Origin: Odontocerum albicorne
Taxonomy: Eukaryota > Arthropoda > Insecta > Trichoptera > Odontoceridae
Direction: 5' to 3'
Assembly: GCA_949825065.1 (NCBI GenBank)
Contig: OX463859.1
Coordinates: 14,265,328-14,329,327 of the forward strand
DNA length: 64,000 nucleotides
Position 1 is the first letter of the stretch. Every line of letters starts with the position of its first letter. Below are positions 1-11,551 of this stretch, piece by piece. The translations under genes were made by a program, and so were the position numbers. The notes beneath the pieces are model-generated. The model was given only the letters and a program-made list of their open reading frames with translations, ran no database searches and was not told the origin of the DNA.

Positions 1-40
1 GTACGCGTGCACATGTTCTGATAACACATCACTATTAGTA

Positions 41-276
41 TATTCACCAAGTTTTAGTCTAATTTTGACAGTATTGTTTAAGATATCGTCGGGAGAGTAT
101 GTCAAACGTGTAGTATATTCACGTATTAGTATATTAACGTATTAGTATATTCACGTATTAGTATATTAACGTATTAGTATATAGTATATTCACGTATTAG
201 TACAATATATTCACCAAGTTTTAGTCTAATTTTGACAGCATTGTTTAATATATCGTTAGGAGAGTATGTCAAACGT
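41..276. repeat. Tandem array flanked by a 69-bp direct repeat
   Basis: Two 69-bp copies (41-109 and 208-276), differing at a few bases, flank about 90 bp of 16-bp units of the type CGTATTAGTATATTCA / CGTATTAGTATATTAA. The layout suggests that a segment was duplicated and its spacer then expanded by slippage. Nothing coding is seen here. Confidence 0.8.
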
Positions 277-289
277 TAATGACATCCCA

Positions 290-815
290 AGTATGGAAAA
301 TATGAGAATTGCGCCGTCATTCAGTTTCATACAAAACGTGAGAAAACACCTCAAATCATTTTGGAAGAAATGTTAGCGGTTTACGGGAACCGTTGCCCCA
401 TAAAAACGATGGTTTACAAGTGGCATAGTCTTTTTAAGCCTAGGGAGAGAATCGATTGAAGATGATCTCCGGCCAGGATGGACTGTTGAGGCCACTTCTA
501 AAAACATCGACAAAAAGTAGAAAAGCTTGTGATAAAAGCTTGCATAGCTGATTGGAGTATCACCTACAGCAATTTTAAGCATTCTCCCTCAGCATCTAGG
601 GATGTCAAAAGTCAGTGCAATGTGGGAACCCAGAATGCTCACGCCACTTCAAAAACAACAACACGTCATATGTTCACGACAGTTTTTGGATCTATGAAGA
701 TATAACAAATATGAGATGAGATGTTGAGCCGAATTGTTACTCTAGATAAAATTTAGGTTCATCATTGAGTCCGAGTCGAAACAGGAGTCCATGCAAATAA
801 AAAAATGTTTTTCTC
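290..815 (+). pseudogene. Mariner transposase relic
   Basis: Conceptual translation gives mariner-type transposase fragments with frameshifts and stops. In order: an N-terminal helix-turn-helix stretch containing KREKTPQIILEEMLAVYG, a linker with RESIEDDLRPG, then LGMSKVSAMWEPRMLTPLQ, and finally a degraded copy of the first catalytic block (RIVT..., ending KQESMQ). The catalytic Asp context (VTGDE in the family) has mutated to VTLDK in the readable frame. The second and third catalytic Asp regions are absent and no terminal repeats were found. This is an old, inactive copy; the superfamily call is solid, the subfamily uncertain. Confidence 0.7.
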
Positions 816-841
816 CTTCATTCCGTGAGTTTATTGACCTC

Positions 842-1992
842 GCGTTGAAACGCGCGCAGTTATAAGTAAAAAAAATATGGTTAAATATTTTTTTTATTCC
901 GTGAAGAGTTACTTTTGCTAACCCAATGCAAAATCAGTGACCTTTCAACTTTATTAAATATATCTTTAATTCAATATTACATTTGAAAAGTAGCACCACT
1001 AACAAAACTATCTAGTTCACCCTAGGCCCAAACAAACCCTACGAACTACCCAACGTCCCTCTATCCGTAACGGCAGAAGCCAAATCGTGCAAAGATCACA
1101 GATAAATGTACCATATATATTTATTAATCTCTTGTATTCATCTATTTAAAATATATATCTAATAAAGTTACACCGTAATCCCCCGTCCCCCCATCTTCAT
1201 AGTACGAGTATATTATAATATAAAATATCTATAATATATTAATGTATACGAGTATATCTCCATGCATTTTTTCTGCAAGTTCGTATAAACGCGTGTGACA
1301 TAAAAATATAATTATATTATATGTAACGTATCTTCATGGCATTAATATATGTAAAATTTCTATCCTTTCCTCTCCACCATTCTGTTTTTTTTTCTCCTTA
1401 AAACTCCAGTCAAATATCAATCAAATATCCTACGTCCGTTTCTTAAGTCAGATGAATTAGTAAGGTGTCCCTACGTTGTGCCAATACTCCGACCACAAAC
1501 CATCAACAACTATATAAATTTTGAGTAACATTGTCGTATGCAAATCAATCAAGACGAAATTTGCAAAAGCAATTTACTAGAGAGTTAAATTTACCTCAAA
1601 CTAATCTCAATCAAGGATTAAAACTACCTGTTAATATAAACTACGTCGGTCCCTTATACTCGTATTAAGTTTCCAATAGTAATTTGATATGAGGTAGTTA
1701 ACATTTATATTAGCATTTTTGTATGTCGCTTTGATACACAATATATTTCATGTGAATTGATTTATATTTTAATCACGCGAAGTGCGATATTGAAAGAACA
1801 GTAGCAACAAGAAATATAATGAATGGTAGACGATGCAATATGTCAACCAACTGCAACATTTAAAAGAACTAAAACAGGTCGGTAAGTGGGTGAGCCGTTG
1901 CACACCAGTAAAGTAAACGGTTACACCAGTGAACTGGTTTCGATAGCATTTTCCTTTTTTTTTTAAATAATAGGAATGATTGAAGGCGTTCA
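842..1992. other. AT-rich intergenic stretch
   Basis: I see no gene. It is AT-rich, with poly-T/poly-A runs and three TACGAGTA sites on one strand or the other (1203, 1247, 1657), discussed in the findings. Confidence 0.5.
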
Positions 1993-2072
1993 AAGGGAAT
2001 ACCACAGCGCGGGGTCCAAACCAGCGACCTTCCACATGGAATACTAGTGCGTTATTGCGCGACCATACACCC
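1993..2072 (-). repeat. SINE family B, tRNA-like head
   Basis: On the minus strand this matches the head of the SINE at 7497-7656: a box-A-like stretch (GGTCGCGCAATAACGCACTA) followed by a degraded box B (GGTTTGGACCCC). Only the tRNA-related part and a short continuation are kept. Confidence 0.7.
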
Positions 2073-2317
2073 AACAACAAGTTGCATGGCTTCATTACTT
2101 CAATGGTTGCATTACTTCAATGGTTTTAAACTGAGAAGTTCAATTAATGGCGCCGCAGACAATATTATTTCCATGCCACGCTCTTCAATAAGTCAGTCAC
2201 CTATTAGGATAGGGTGAAGGGTACTACAATAAATAAAAAGCCGCATGATGAGACTTTTCACAAATTCTTTTTTTAATAACCGTCACTTTTTAGTGGTTTA
2301 AGTTTATGTATGAAGCA

Positions 2318-2570
2318 AGATAAAGAAGACCACTCTGAAACGGTTTGGACATATAGAACGAATTTATAAAGAAAAACAAAGAAAACAAACAAACATTACA
2401 AATGTTAATAGAAGGCGCGGTATAAGTGGACCATGGAAAGAATTGTTGGACCAAATAAAGAAAATTTTGAAGGAAGGAAATATTAGGTGAAGAAGAATTA
2501 GAAAGATCTGTATGAGAAGGTACATGTGGAAGAGGTAAAGTGTGGTGCTGGATATGTTTGGCTCTCTTAA
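2318..2570 (+). pseudogene. RTE-type LINE, 3' coding relic
   Basis: Fragments match the C-terminus of RTE-type reverse transcriptase proteins: an eroded block corresponding to 'STLKWFGHKER', then 'SGPWKELLDQIKKILKEGN' and a degraded 'RRIRKICMRRYMWKR'. Stops and frameshifts separate them. Sister copies lie at 4878-5545 (minus), 13545-13790, 22600-23330, 39110-39570, 40340-40830, 42255-42610 (minus), 48870-49190 and 54690-54950 (minus). Confidence 0.65.
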
Positions 2571-2829
2571 CTTAACCCTAAAGAAAAATGGCGTTATAGT
2601 ATGTACAATATATAGTACCACTTCGTATACGTTGACAGATTCTATGTGAAGGAATGAAAAATTGCTAGATGAGGTTGTTTTTTATTTTATATTCACTCAT
2701 TTGTGTACATGGTTATACATGTTACATCTGGCAGGGTTATTGCTTTACGTAAATGTCTTCTTAACAACCAGCTCATCTTGGATGTTTATTTTTCATTGCG
2801 TGCTTTATACTGAAAATTATAGTCGTCAG

Positions 2830-3250
2830 CTATGTCTTAAACTCGGCTCTTCACTTGTCTCCATCCCTCCCGATCCTATACCATGTTGAATGCAGTGCTT
2901 AAAGGGGGTCTTGTTTACTCCTTTATTTGATTCAACCATCTAATAGGGAATCTTCCTCATACTTGATTTACCCCAACAGTCATATGATCACCAACGTATC
3001 CAGGATATATGTCAATCATTATTTCAAGAAACATGCCCAAAGTAAGCAAGGGTTTTCTACATGTCAAAAGTATTTCAGTAATCTCTAATTCTTCGATGAT
3101 AGAGATGTTCGTGCACCTTGCACTCCATGGGAATTGGAGTATCAGCCATCATTACCACATTTAGAAAATATCTATCACGTTTTTTACCTTCTTTGTCGTC
3201 TTCCATGTTTTCAATCCATATTGTGCTATGGTTACTATTAAAGATTAAAC
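2830..3250 (-). pseudogene. LINE reverse-transcriptase C-terminal relic
   Basis: The minus strand of this region resembles the 3' coding end of the LINEs at 46410-46640 and 37560-37950. Shared features are the eroded 'MLR.SWTARRTNV' region, here around the complement of 3100-3125, and a conserved downstream stretch around 2880-2940 that recurs near 46350-46410. It is heavily mutated and family placement is tentative. Confidence 0.4.
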
Positions 3251-3299
3251 TAACGGGCTTTGGTTCTTCTGAATATAGACCGGTTAGCTTATACCTTTA

Positions 3300-4877
3300 T
3301 TAGACTTGTCATAACCAATTTAGTAATTCTAATTGATCTTTGGATCTCTGTTTCACATCTACCATTCCCCAAAATAAGAGCACTCAAGTAGACAACTTCG
3401 TAATCCCTTAACTAGTCACTTTTTATCAAAGTTTTTCGACAAGAACTTTATTAACAGTCCTTGTCGGTGGATCTTTGTTTCAACTCTTCTATACAAATAA
3501 GTGGTTTTAATCCATGATATATTTTGATCAATAAAAAGTTCTTTTAAATTTAAGTAAAAGAAAACAAATTAATGACAAACATCTCAAAAAAAATGGTAGA
3601 AGCAGAAGAAAGGATTTCGTCCAAGTATAAGGAAATGAAAGAAAGAAAAATTAGAAAGAAACATTGTTCACATACTCTATTTCAAGTAACCGTTACTTTA
3701 CTTTCAATAAGTTTGAAATTTTCTAAAACATACTCGTGTTTGTAACGAAAACATTTTTAATAACGGAGAAAAAGAAAAAGAAGAATTTTGACACGAGGCA
3801 TTTCGCGCACTATTTTCTCTCTTATTAAAAATGTTCACGTGCTATAAACCCTCACAAACACGTGTTAGAAAAATCAATACCTAGTTATTGGATCCAAAGG
3901 TGTCAAATAAAGAAGACGCCACTAAGAAGCATGTATATCATATATGTTACGATCTTAGCTTTCCGATACACCAGTAGAAGATTGCGTATGACTCCCTGAT
4001 TCCCCTCAAATAAGTGGTTTACACTCCGTGTTTCTAAAGGTTTAAAGTTCTACAAGTTTTAACCATTCCTTGGTCTTCTGTTCTGTGGATATGGTCGATC
4101 CAAACTAACCGGTTGGCTTGTATATTGATGATGATGGAAATGTGTAGAGACGTGCGATGGATCATCTTATTGATTTTTGATCTCTAAGTATCTACGACGA
4201 CTCCTGATCTCGGGAATTATATCATCCCCAATACATCGTTCTTAAATCATAGTCCACTACTCGACTAATATGTGACAACTAGTTTTATAATACTGTAGTA
4301 TTATAGCACAGTTGCAACTTAAACCTTTTGGTGTTAAAATTTTAGAAAATTGTGAATGTATTTTATTTTTATCATATATAAATATAATAAATCAATACAT
4401 CTTTTAAAAATTATCATTTAAAGCCATAAAACTATAACACATGCCAGTAAAGTTAACTGAAAATAACAGCAGTTAAGGGATTTTCCAGACCCGAGGGTTG
4501 ATTGAAATTGGTCGAATAATAAATTGTTTTAACGCGTTTCTTGCCAATTTATGTCTACAAGTGGTAACTGCTTCGTCTAAGGAGGGGGAATTAGAGACAA
4601 ACTAGAGCAAGAAGTACGATTTTGTAGAGAAATAGCGCAAATAGGACTTAATAAAACTTTATTTGTTTATATTTTTTTACTGTTAGTAATTCAAATATAA
4701 ACAAAATAAAAAAAAATACTGTAGAATAAATTGTTCAAAGGCAGATAGTACCGTGAATTTATTTGTTAACAATGTAAACCACACTTAATTATCGTTTATG
4801 TATAACAGAAACTAAAAAAATAAAGATACATACATCTTTTAAGTTATGAATTATCATACCAATGTATTAATACATAC
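3300..4877. other. Intergenic DNA without recognised features
   Basis: AT-rich sequence with A- and T-homopolymers and no open reading frame that looks coding. I see no repeat family here that I can name. Confidence 0.4.
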
Positions 4878-5545
4878 ATTCATACTATCACGTCATTTCC
4901 CTATAAGGGTAGATAGAGCGGGCAGAGTGGCAAGTTTTCTCATATCAATAAACATATTTTGTCTCTTCCACATCCATACACCCTCTTTTACAACCCCTAT
5001 GATTCCTCTGAATGTTGACATTCCTTTCTTTCAAAATAACAGTCCCTTGATCAAACCATGCTTTACTCTTGATCGTCTTCTATCTCGCATTCTACTCACA
5101 TTTGCACGAAATATTTGTGTTTCTTTATTTATTTGATCTACAAGACCAAACCATCTCTGAGTCCTCTTATTTATCTTACTCAACACGTAAGTTTACATTC
5201 ATACATCATAACTTTATTCCGTATTCTATCATACATTGTCAACCCATGTTTTATTCAGTCAACGCATTTCTACAGTATTTATTCGACTCCATTCAGCATT
5301 TTTCCATGTCCACGTTTCACTTCCATAAATCAAAGTTGGTACCATGATACTGTTGTGCACTATCTATCATCTTAACATATTGTGATAATGTTCGAGTCGA
5401 GTATATATGTTATAGAGCCCCAATGAGTTTGTTTCTTATCGCTACACGCTGTTCGATATCCCTCGTAATTCTTCTAGCATCTGAGAAAATATTACTCAAA
5501 TAGCTGAAATCCAAAACTTGCTTGAGGCATTTGGATTAATCTCCG
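4878..5545 (-). pseudogene. RTE-type LINE, long 3' coding relic
   Basis: Read on the minus strand from about 5545 downwards, a nearly continuous match to the RTE C-terminal region appears. It includes 'QVLDFSYLSNIFSDARRITR', 'DIEQRVAIRNKLIGAL', then eroded blocks equivalent to 'EMVWSCRSNK', 'TIKSKAWFDQ' and 'CMDVEE' near 4970. Stops are frequent, so the copy is dead. It is one of the longest and best-preserved RTE relics in the window and is useful as a reference for the others. Confidence 0.75.
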
Positions 5546-5817
5546 AACCCTCTTGAAGTAATAATCGATTACAAAATGTAAAGATTGCCTCGAAGCTGGT
5601 TTGAGCATGGCTTCGAAGCACGTGAATTCTCAGTCTATTAATTTACCTTGATGAAGGCATTTTATGGCATCCCTGTGATGCCGATGGAATATATAGGGTG
5701 AGTGGTATTACTATTATTATTTGAATAATTTATCAAACAAGTATGACATCATAAATATTACTTTATTTTATATTATCAGTATCATTCTAAATGAAATGAA
5801 AAAAAAAACATATCTGC

Positions 5818-5900
5818 AAATTAAAAAGAAGTTAAACTATTGTATTAAAAAGAAGTTAAACTATTGTATTAAAAATAAGTTACACTATTGTATTAAAAAA
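5818..5900. repeat. 24-bp tandem repeat, about 3.5 copies
   Basis: Units of the form AAAAAGAAGTTAAACTATTG plus TATT repeat head to tail, the last copies with small substitutions. This is slippage-type expansion in A-rich DNA. Confidence 0.8.
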
Positions 5901-6384
5901 AAATATTTTGTATAATTTATTTATTTTCTCAAAACAGGCTTAGCCCAATTACTTTGAGAAATACAAGAAATATTAACATTATAAATAAAGAAAAAATATA
6001 TAGAATAAAAAAAAATTTATGAAATAAAAAATATTGTATATGTAAACATATATGATATACACACAAACATACATATATATTCAAAGTCACTTAAGAACGT
6101 TTATGAGTGCTTTCTAACGCGCTAAATCTTAGAAAAAAATTTACCTTTACCTTTGGTAATGTAATATGAAATATGTCAATATCCGAAGCAGTACCGTTCA
6201 AAAGAGTTAAGGCCCTTCCAACAGGCATACAACTTGTCACTTTTTTTTTTAATATTTACGGAAATCATATACAATAAAATATTGTAAAAAAGCATACGCA
6301 TTCACACACACGAAAACGAATAACAAAGAAACCTTTGTTTATCTTCTGATATGTATAATATTATAACATAATAAGACGTGTAAT

Positions 6385-7045
6385 ACATATTTACATTTTC
6401 TTTACCTGTAACACGTATAGTATTTATATTTTCTTCGGCCATAACACATAAAGTATTTAATTTTTTTTCACCCATAACACATATAATATTTACATTTTCA
6501 CCACCTATAACATTTTCATCACCAGTTTTTTCATCTATAACACATATAGTATTCACATTTTCTTCCCCTATAATACATACCTGGTATTTACATTTTCTTC
6601 ACCTATAACGCATGTGGTATTTACATTTTCTTCACATTTTAATATATATAGTATTTACAGTTTCTTCAACCATAACACATACAGTAATAACATTTTCTTC
6701 ACCAATAACACATAAAGTATTACATTTTCTTCACCAATAACACATTTAGTATTAACATTTTCTTCACCAATAACACATATAGTATTTACATTTTCTTCAC
6801 CAATAACACATATAGTATTAACATTTTCTTTACAAATAACACATAAAGTATTTAAATTTTCTTCACCAATAACACATTTAGTATTGTCATTTTCTTCACC
6901 AATAACACATAATAGTATTTACGTTTTCATCACCAATAACACATATAGTATTTACATTTTCTTCACCTTTAATACATGTAGTATTTACATTTTCTTCACC
7001 TATATAACACATAGAGTATTTATATTTTCTTCACTTATGTTTTTA
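6385..7045. repeat. 33-bp minisatellite, about 20 copies
   Basis: The unit begins TTTACATTTTCTTCACCAAT and continues AACACATATAGTA (33 bp). Most copies are exactly 33 bp; a few have 1-3 base indels or a partial unit. On the minus strand 33 bp equals 11 codons, and a stretch (6302-6556) stays open with an 11-residue repeat of the type NVNTICVIGEE; on the plus strand 6884-7045 is also open. Indels break frame across the full array, so I read it as non-coding. Confidence 0.9.
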
Positions 7046-7276
7046 AATCTTGTTCTAAGACTTTTCACTGTAATAATCAGGATGCCACATGAAAATCCTA
7101 GGTAAAAAAGACAGAAACATATTTTTAAGAGATAACAAGAAGCGAAGTTCCTTAAATTTGTATTGTTGTTTTGTACATGAAGCTTTTATTGTATACATTA
7201 AAACATGGTGGACTTATAACCATGTGGCAATCTCTTTCAATCAACGAAAAAGATATAACAGAGAACTTACGTGGAA

Positions 7277-7382
7277 ACCAAACTGGAATATTTTTAAAAA
7301 ATTGTGGTTTCTAATAGGAAACAAAACCGCAATCCTCAGACTGGAAGACAGGCATCTTACCAATTAGGCCACGGAGATCGTC
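7277..7382 (-). repeat. SINE family A copy
   Basis: Minus-strand copy: the head is the complement of GGCCACGGAGATCGTC, with a box-A-like GGCCTAATTGGTAAGATGCC and a degraded box B. It is followed by the family's CCAGTCTGG-like segment. Confidence 0.65.
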
Positions 7383-7496
7383 ATTTGTGTAACTGTTCAA
7401 AGGATGTACTTGTCTGCTATAAGAAAATATACTTACAAAACCTTTATCAATCTATAATATAACACTTATAAAAAAAAATAATATGACGACCTTCAC

Positions 7497-7656
7497 GTGA
7501 GGTGCATGACCGCGCGTTAACGCACTGGACTTCCGTGCGGAAGGTCGTCAGTTCGAACCCCGCACTGTGCTACTCCCCTCGAATGACACAGGCATTTTTT
7601 CCGCCCAGTATTCGAGGGTATAAGGATACCTATGACTTCGGTCATATTTATTATTT
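7497..7656 (+). repeat. SINE family B, best-preserved copy
   Basis: tRNA-like head with box A (GACCGCGCGTTAACGCACTG) and box B (CAGTTCGAACCCCG), then a family-specific body ending CCTATGACTTCGGTCATA and an A/T-rich tail. The acceptor stems do not pair, so this is not a functional tRNA gene. Sister copies are at 32868-33029, 54528-54670, 1993-2072 (minus) and 41171-41222 (minus). Confidence 0.8.
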
Positions 7657-7854
7657 AAAAATATATATATATATCTCTCGTTTGCTCAAATACGCGATGG
7701 ACAAACAACAACAAACCAGATGCTCTTATATATTAGCTATATTTCAGAATAATATATAGAAACCATTACATATTTCAACATTTTTCATAAGTCGAACTTT
7801 TTTCCATCCAAATTTGATTTTATTGTACTTTTACGTATTTTTTTTTCTTAAAAC

Positions 7855-7935
7855 AGGATTTCAAAATCTGGGAACCCACGGAAATCGAACCCACGATTCC
7901 TAGGCTGTAGACAGGCGTTTTCAAAACTAGGTCGT
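7855..7935 (-). repeat. SINE family A copy, head only
   Basis: The minus strand reads GACGACCTAGTTTTGAAAAC and then a box-B-like CGTGGGTTCGATTTCC, matching the tRNA-like head of family A copies such as 26484-26670. Confidence 0.65.
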
Positions 7936-8392
7936 CATTATTGAAGGGAAATGGTAAACATTTCCCAAAACAAAATAAGACGCAACCTTTGATGAATAAC
8001 TTAACTAAATTTGAATTAAAATGGCGTAAAATGAAAATGTTTAATTAATGCAATAACTCAAATACCCAATCAGCCTCGTCTCCTGATGACCGGCAAGATA
8101 CAGTACTTGCACCAATTTTCCTTAAGCAGAACACTCCATTTTAATTGGGCCGATCCAATCTCGAAAGAAAACAATAAATTTCACTCGATTAAAGTAATTA
8201 CAGTTAAAGCCTTATAAATTTATTTCTTCCTTTTTCCAATATTTTGGAGACCTTACAAAATAGCTGACCTAGCGAGAATAAAATAAGACAAAACGAATAG
8301 TAATTGTTAACATAATTGACATATTTTTTCATCGTGAACTTTTTTTCTATTTAAGTATAGTTATTAAGATAAATGGGAAATGTTACGAATAT

Positions 8393-8570
8393 TTAATGAT
8401 GAATTACTTTGTTATTCCACTTATAACATTAGTCCCTGCAACACGTGTTTCTAACTCCTATCTCAAGGCTTTCTTTAGACGGAATGACCCCGGTTTATTA
8501 TGCCAGCAATTATTAGGTCAGACTGGTGTCACGTTTGAGGCTTACGATAGTGAAACTGACCTACCTTTTT
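8393..8570 (+). repeat. Dispersed repeat, copy 1 of a pair with 48115
   Basis: It shares an ordered set of matches with 48115-48280: AATTACTTTGTTATT, a CGTGTTTCTAACTCCTA-like block, then GACTGGTGTCACGTTTGAGG against ACTGGTGTCATGTTTTG. An apparent open frame spans it (8396-8740, 114 codons), but the second copy does not preserve it, so I do not call a gene. Confidence 0.55.
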
Positions 8571-9134
8571 TTATAAGCACATGCTTCCGAAGTATCATAT
8601 GTTGCCTGAATAGTCCACGTACAGTATTAGCAGCGAGGACCAAGTTCGCAATTTTTACAACAATTCACTTTTCATATATCCTATTTACGATACAAAAAAC
8701 TTTTATTTCGACCCAAAAGTATTTTAGATACCATAATTAGTTGAAAACATATAACCTCTAAAAATTTAAGACATCAAAACAATGCAGGTTTTGGAAAAAT
8801 GATGGACGTAATTTACAATGACGTGTGACGTGCAGTAACAAAGATAACGACCCAGTAAAACGATCTTATTTGATGTGCGCTTTGCAAAAAGGGACTTCAC
8901 GGAGTGTGCGCGGGAAAACATTTTGTTTTTTTTTTCTACGAGTACATACATTTAAAACTTTTTGTTTTATTATCACAGTGTAAGGTTTTTTAAAGAAAAT
9001 ACTGAAAAAGTTTCGTAAATCTCATAATATTTGAGTGAGTTGTGATTTATTTTATGTAACATATTATAGAAAAAAAAGTAAAATTTATCTTTTCGGTATA
9101 GTGCTTAAGGGAAAAAATAAGAAAAAAAGCTTAG
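8571..9134. other. Intergenic DNA before the LTR element
   Basis: AT-rich, with no recognised feature apart from a TACGAGTA site at 8937. It ends at the target site of the LTR retrotransposon. Confidence 0.4.
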
Positions 9135-9138
9135 CACT

Positions 9139-9341
9139 TTTAGGAGAGCTATCAATAATGAAACACATATCTCAATTATTCAATATTTTCTCAAAATATA
9201 TTTTACCGAATGGAAAAATAACATCTGTCAAAATTGTAATATTCCAAAAACAAAATGTCACTCTTTTTGAATTTAGAATCCATAGACTCTAACATGGAAT
9301 GCGCCCGGCCAGGCCGGCGGGTGGACCTATCTACTGCTACA
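9139..9341 (-). repeat. 3' LTR of the gypsy element
   Basis: 203 bp. It is nearly the same as the 5' LTR, but carries about 18 extra bases around 9175-9195 next to a repeated CTCAA, so that segment was gained here or lost in the other copy by slippage. The CG-rich block near 9300-9325 (CGCCCGGCCAGGCCGGCGGG) is shared by both. Confidence 0.93.
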
Positions 9342-9356
9342 GTGCTCCCCCTCTAG
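9342..9356 (-). other. Polypurine tract
   Basis: The minus strand reads CTAGAGGGGGAGCAC directly before the TG of the 3' LTR. This is the expected place for plus-strand DNA priming during reverse transcription. Confidence 0.75.
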
Positions 9357-9375
9357 TGTAGCGTACGGTGCGTAC

Positions 9376-10140
9376 CTACGCGAAACGTACGGGTCCTTTC
9401 ACTATTCTCCCACTACGTGTAGTGTAGCAGGGTGTAGTGGCTGGTTGATGTATTCTCTCCGTCGTCTCCGTTGCGTTATTAGTGCTAGCGATGTAAGCGG
9501 GCTTGAGGCGGTCCATTGAGACGTTGACCACTCGTCCAGGCAGCTGCAACGTGAACACCTTGTTTTCCCTTCCAAGCACGGCATAGGGTCCGTCGTATGG
9601 CGGTTGGAGCGGCTTCCTTACGGCGTCGTTGCGCAGGAACACGTGGCTACAGGTCTGAAGGTCTTTGTGGACGAATGTTTTCCTTCCACTGCCGTGGGCT
9701 TCTGTGGGTGCTGGGCGTAGGCTGTGTAAAGTGTCACGCAGCTGCTCCACGTATGTGCTGTCCATGGCCCCTTTATGCGACGTTTCTTCAGCGAAGAAAT
9801 CACCAGAGAGGCGCAGGCTTCTTCCATATGTCAGTTCGGCGGCGCTGACATCCGTGTCGGATCTGACTGCGGCGCGGATTCCGAGGAGAATGACAGGCAG
9901 CTCGTCCATCCACTTTTTGTTATCCGTTAAACGCGCTGTGAGTGCGGTCTTCATTGACCTGTGCCAGCGTTCTATAATGCCGTTGCTTTGCGGGTGGTAT
10001 GGTGTCGTTCGTCTTTTCTCGACTCCGAGCAGTTTCATAAGGGCGGAAAATAGGTTGCTCTCAAATTGCCTTCCTTGGTCGCTGGTGAGGGTCGTAAGGC
10101 ATCCGAAGCGGGATATCCAACCTTCCAATACGGCGCATTT
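9376..10140 (-). pseudogene. Integrase, catalytic core C-terminal half and GPY/F domain
   Basis: An open frame keeps the second half of the retroviral-type integrase core: 'ISRFG', then 'TSDQGRQFES' with the second catalytic Asp, and 35 residues later the catalytic Glu in 'NGIIERWHR' (the DD35E spacing). A GPY/F-like segment (DGPYAVLGRENKVFTL ... VSMDRLKPAY) follows. The first catalytic Asp and everything between the zinc finger and this segment are missing, because the frame joins straight to the truncated N-terminal part at about 10130-10140. Strand transfer activity would be lost. The frame otherwise lacks stops. Confidence 0.88.
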
Positions 10141-10437
10141 TTTCTCATCATTTTTCTGGTGCTTCGTATACCGGGGTGGCTCAAATCATGTAAAGCGTGG
10201 TACGCCTGTAGTCTGAATTGGATTGGTAAATAGGGCCGCATATTTGCTGTGGATGTCTCGCAATATATTTGCTTTTCAGATGTAGGTAGAGCAGTTTTTT
10301 TAAATTTTAGGTTCGGCCGATTTAGTAGCGTTGGGATGTCTACGTCACTCTTGTGAGCGTCGGCCAATTGTTCGTAATCCAATATGGCCGCTCCTACGAG
10401 TGTCTCAATTCGCGATAAGCTATCTGCAGCTACATTT
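10136..10437 (-). pseudogene. Integrase N-terminal zinc-finger region, truncated
   Basis: This continues pol after the RNase H frameshift. It carries 'ILDYEQLADAHKSDVDIP' and the HH half of the HHCC finger ('YHALHDLSHPGIRSTRKMMR'). The CXXC half that should follow about 30 residues later is absent. The start at 10382 is simply the first Met of the frame; coding continuity with pol goes back to about 10437. Confidence 0.82.
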
Positions 10438-11551
10438 TCTCCCCCTCGATGTGTCGAATGTCGGTCGTGAACTCACTTATAAATGTTATATAGCGAGTCC
10501 TTCGTGCTGATTCGTTGTCGGATGGTTTTTTTGAGAATACGTAAACGAGTGGTTTGTGATCGGTGTAGACGGTCATTTGTCTCCCCTCGTGGAAATTCCG
10601 GAAATGTTTCACTGCCATGTATATTGCCGTTAGCTCTCTGTCATATGTGCTGTAATTTTTTTGGGCTGCGTTGAACTTTTTCAAGAAATACCCGAGTGGT
10701 TGCCAGGTATTGTTTACCTTTTGCTGTAAAACTGCCCCCATCCCTGTGTCCGATGCGTCGGTTAAGAGGGATAGTGAGGCGTTGTTCTGTGGGTGGTTTA
10801 GTAGAGCTGCGTCGCGTATGGATTGTTTGCATTTATTGAATGCACTGGTTGATTCTTTAGTCCACTTTATTTCCGTCTTGTCTCGTTTTTTTGAATTTTG
10901 CAAAAATGCATGTAGTGGATTTTGAATTTGGGCGGCATTCGGAATACACTCGCGATAATAGTTCAACATTCCTAGGAACCTACGTAACTGCTCGACAGAA
11001 TTTGGTTTGGGGAAATCGTCAATGGCTTTAGTCTTTATCGCGGGCGGTTTAATTCCATTTTTGTCGACGCTGTACCCGAGAAAGATTACATTATTTTTCC
11101 CTAGCGCACATTTTGCTGGATTGATAGTTATCCCATATTCGTTGAAACGGTTTAAGATTCTCCGCATATGTTCTTCGTGTTGGACTTCGTTTTCAGATGC
11201 GATTATTACGTCATCGATGTATGGAAATGCGAAATCTAGGCCGGAAAGTACTTGGTGTATAAATCGTTGGAAAGTTTGGCCTGCGTTTTTCAATCCAGGG
11301 CACATTCGAGGGAATTCAAATAAGCCAAAAGGTGTGATGATGGCTGTCTTTTCGATATGTTTGTCCAGGACTGGTAGCTGTTGATAGGCTCGGTTTAGGT
11401 CTAGCGTGCTGAATATTTTTTTTCCTGCGAGCTGGTATGTGAAATCTTTCATGCGTGGTACGGGGTACCTGTCGGGCTTTGTGACGGAATTTAGTCGTCT
11501 GTAGTCGCCGCAGACTCGTAGTTCGCCGTTTTTTTTTTGGTATGACAACAA
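10430..11551 (-). pseudogene. Reverse transcriptase and RNase H
   Basis: A 373-codon open frame. Near the start is 'GELRVCGDYRRLN', then 'FSTLDLNRAYQQLPV' with the first catalytic Asp, 'YIDDVIIAS' (the YXDD box), 'FLGYSVDKNGI' and the connection region ending 'FLGMLNYYRECIP'. RNase H follows with 'LLTDASDTGMGAVLQQ', 'YDRELTAIYMAVKHFRNF' and 'VYTDHKPL', so its acidic residues are present. The frame ends prematurely at a stop after 'HIEGEKM', where an indel shifts pol. Its 5' limit is not a real start: the protease-RT frame enters through an A run at 11529-11538. Confidence 0.93.

Noticed and set aside
6385..7045. CRISPR-like array
   Set aside because: Continuous tandem units without unique spacers; a eukaryotic minisatellite explains it.
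7497..7572. Functional tRNA gene
   Set aside because: Same reasoning: no acceptor pairing, and the SINE family B body follows.
8396..8740. 114-codon open frame as a possible gene
   Set aside because: It lies in a dispersed repeat whose second copy (48115) does not keep the frame; no motif or domain is visible.
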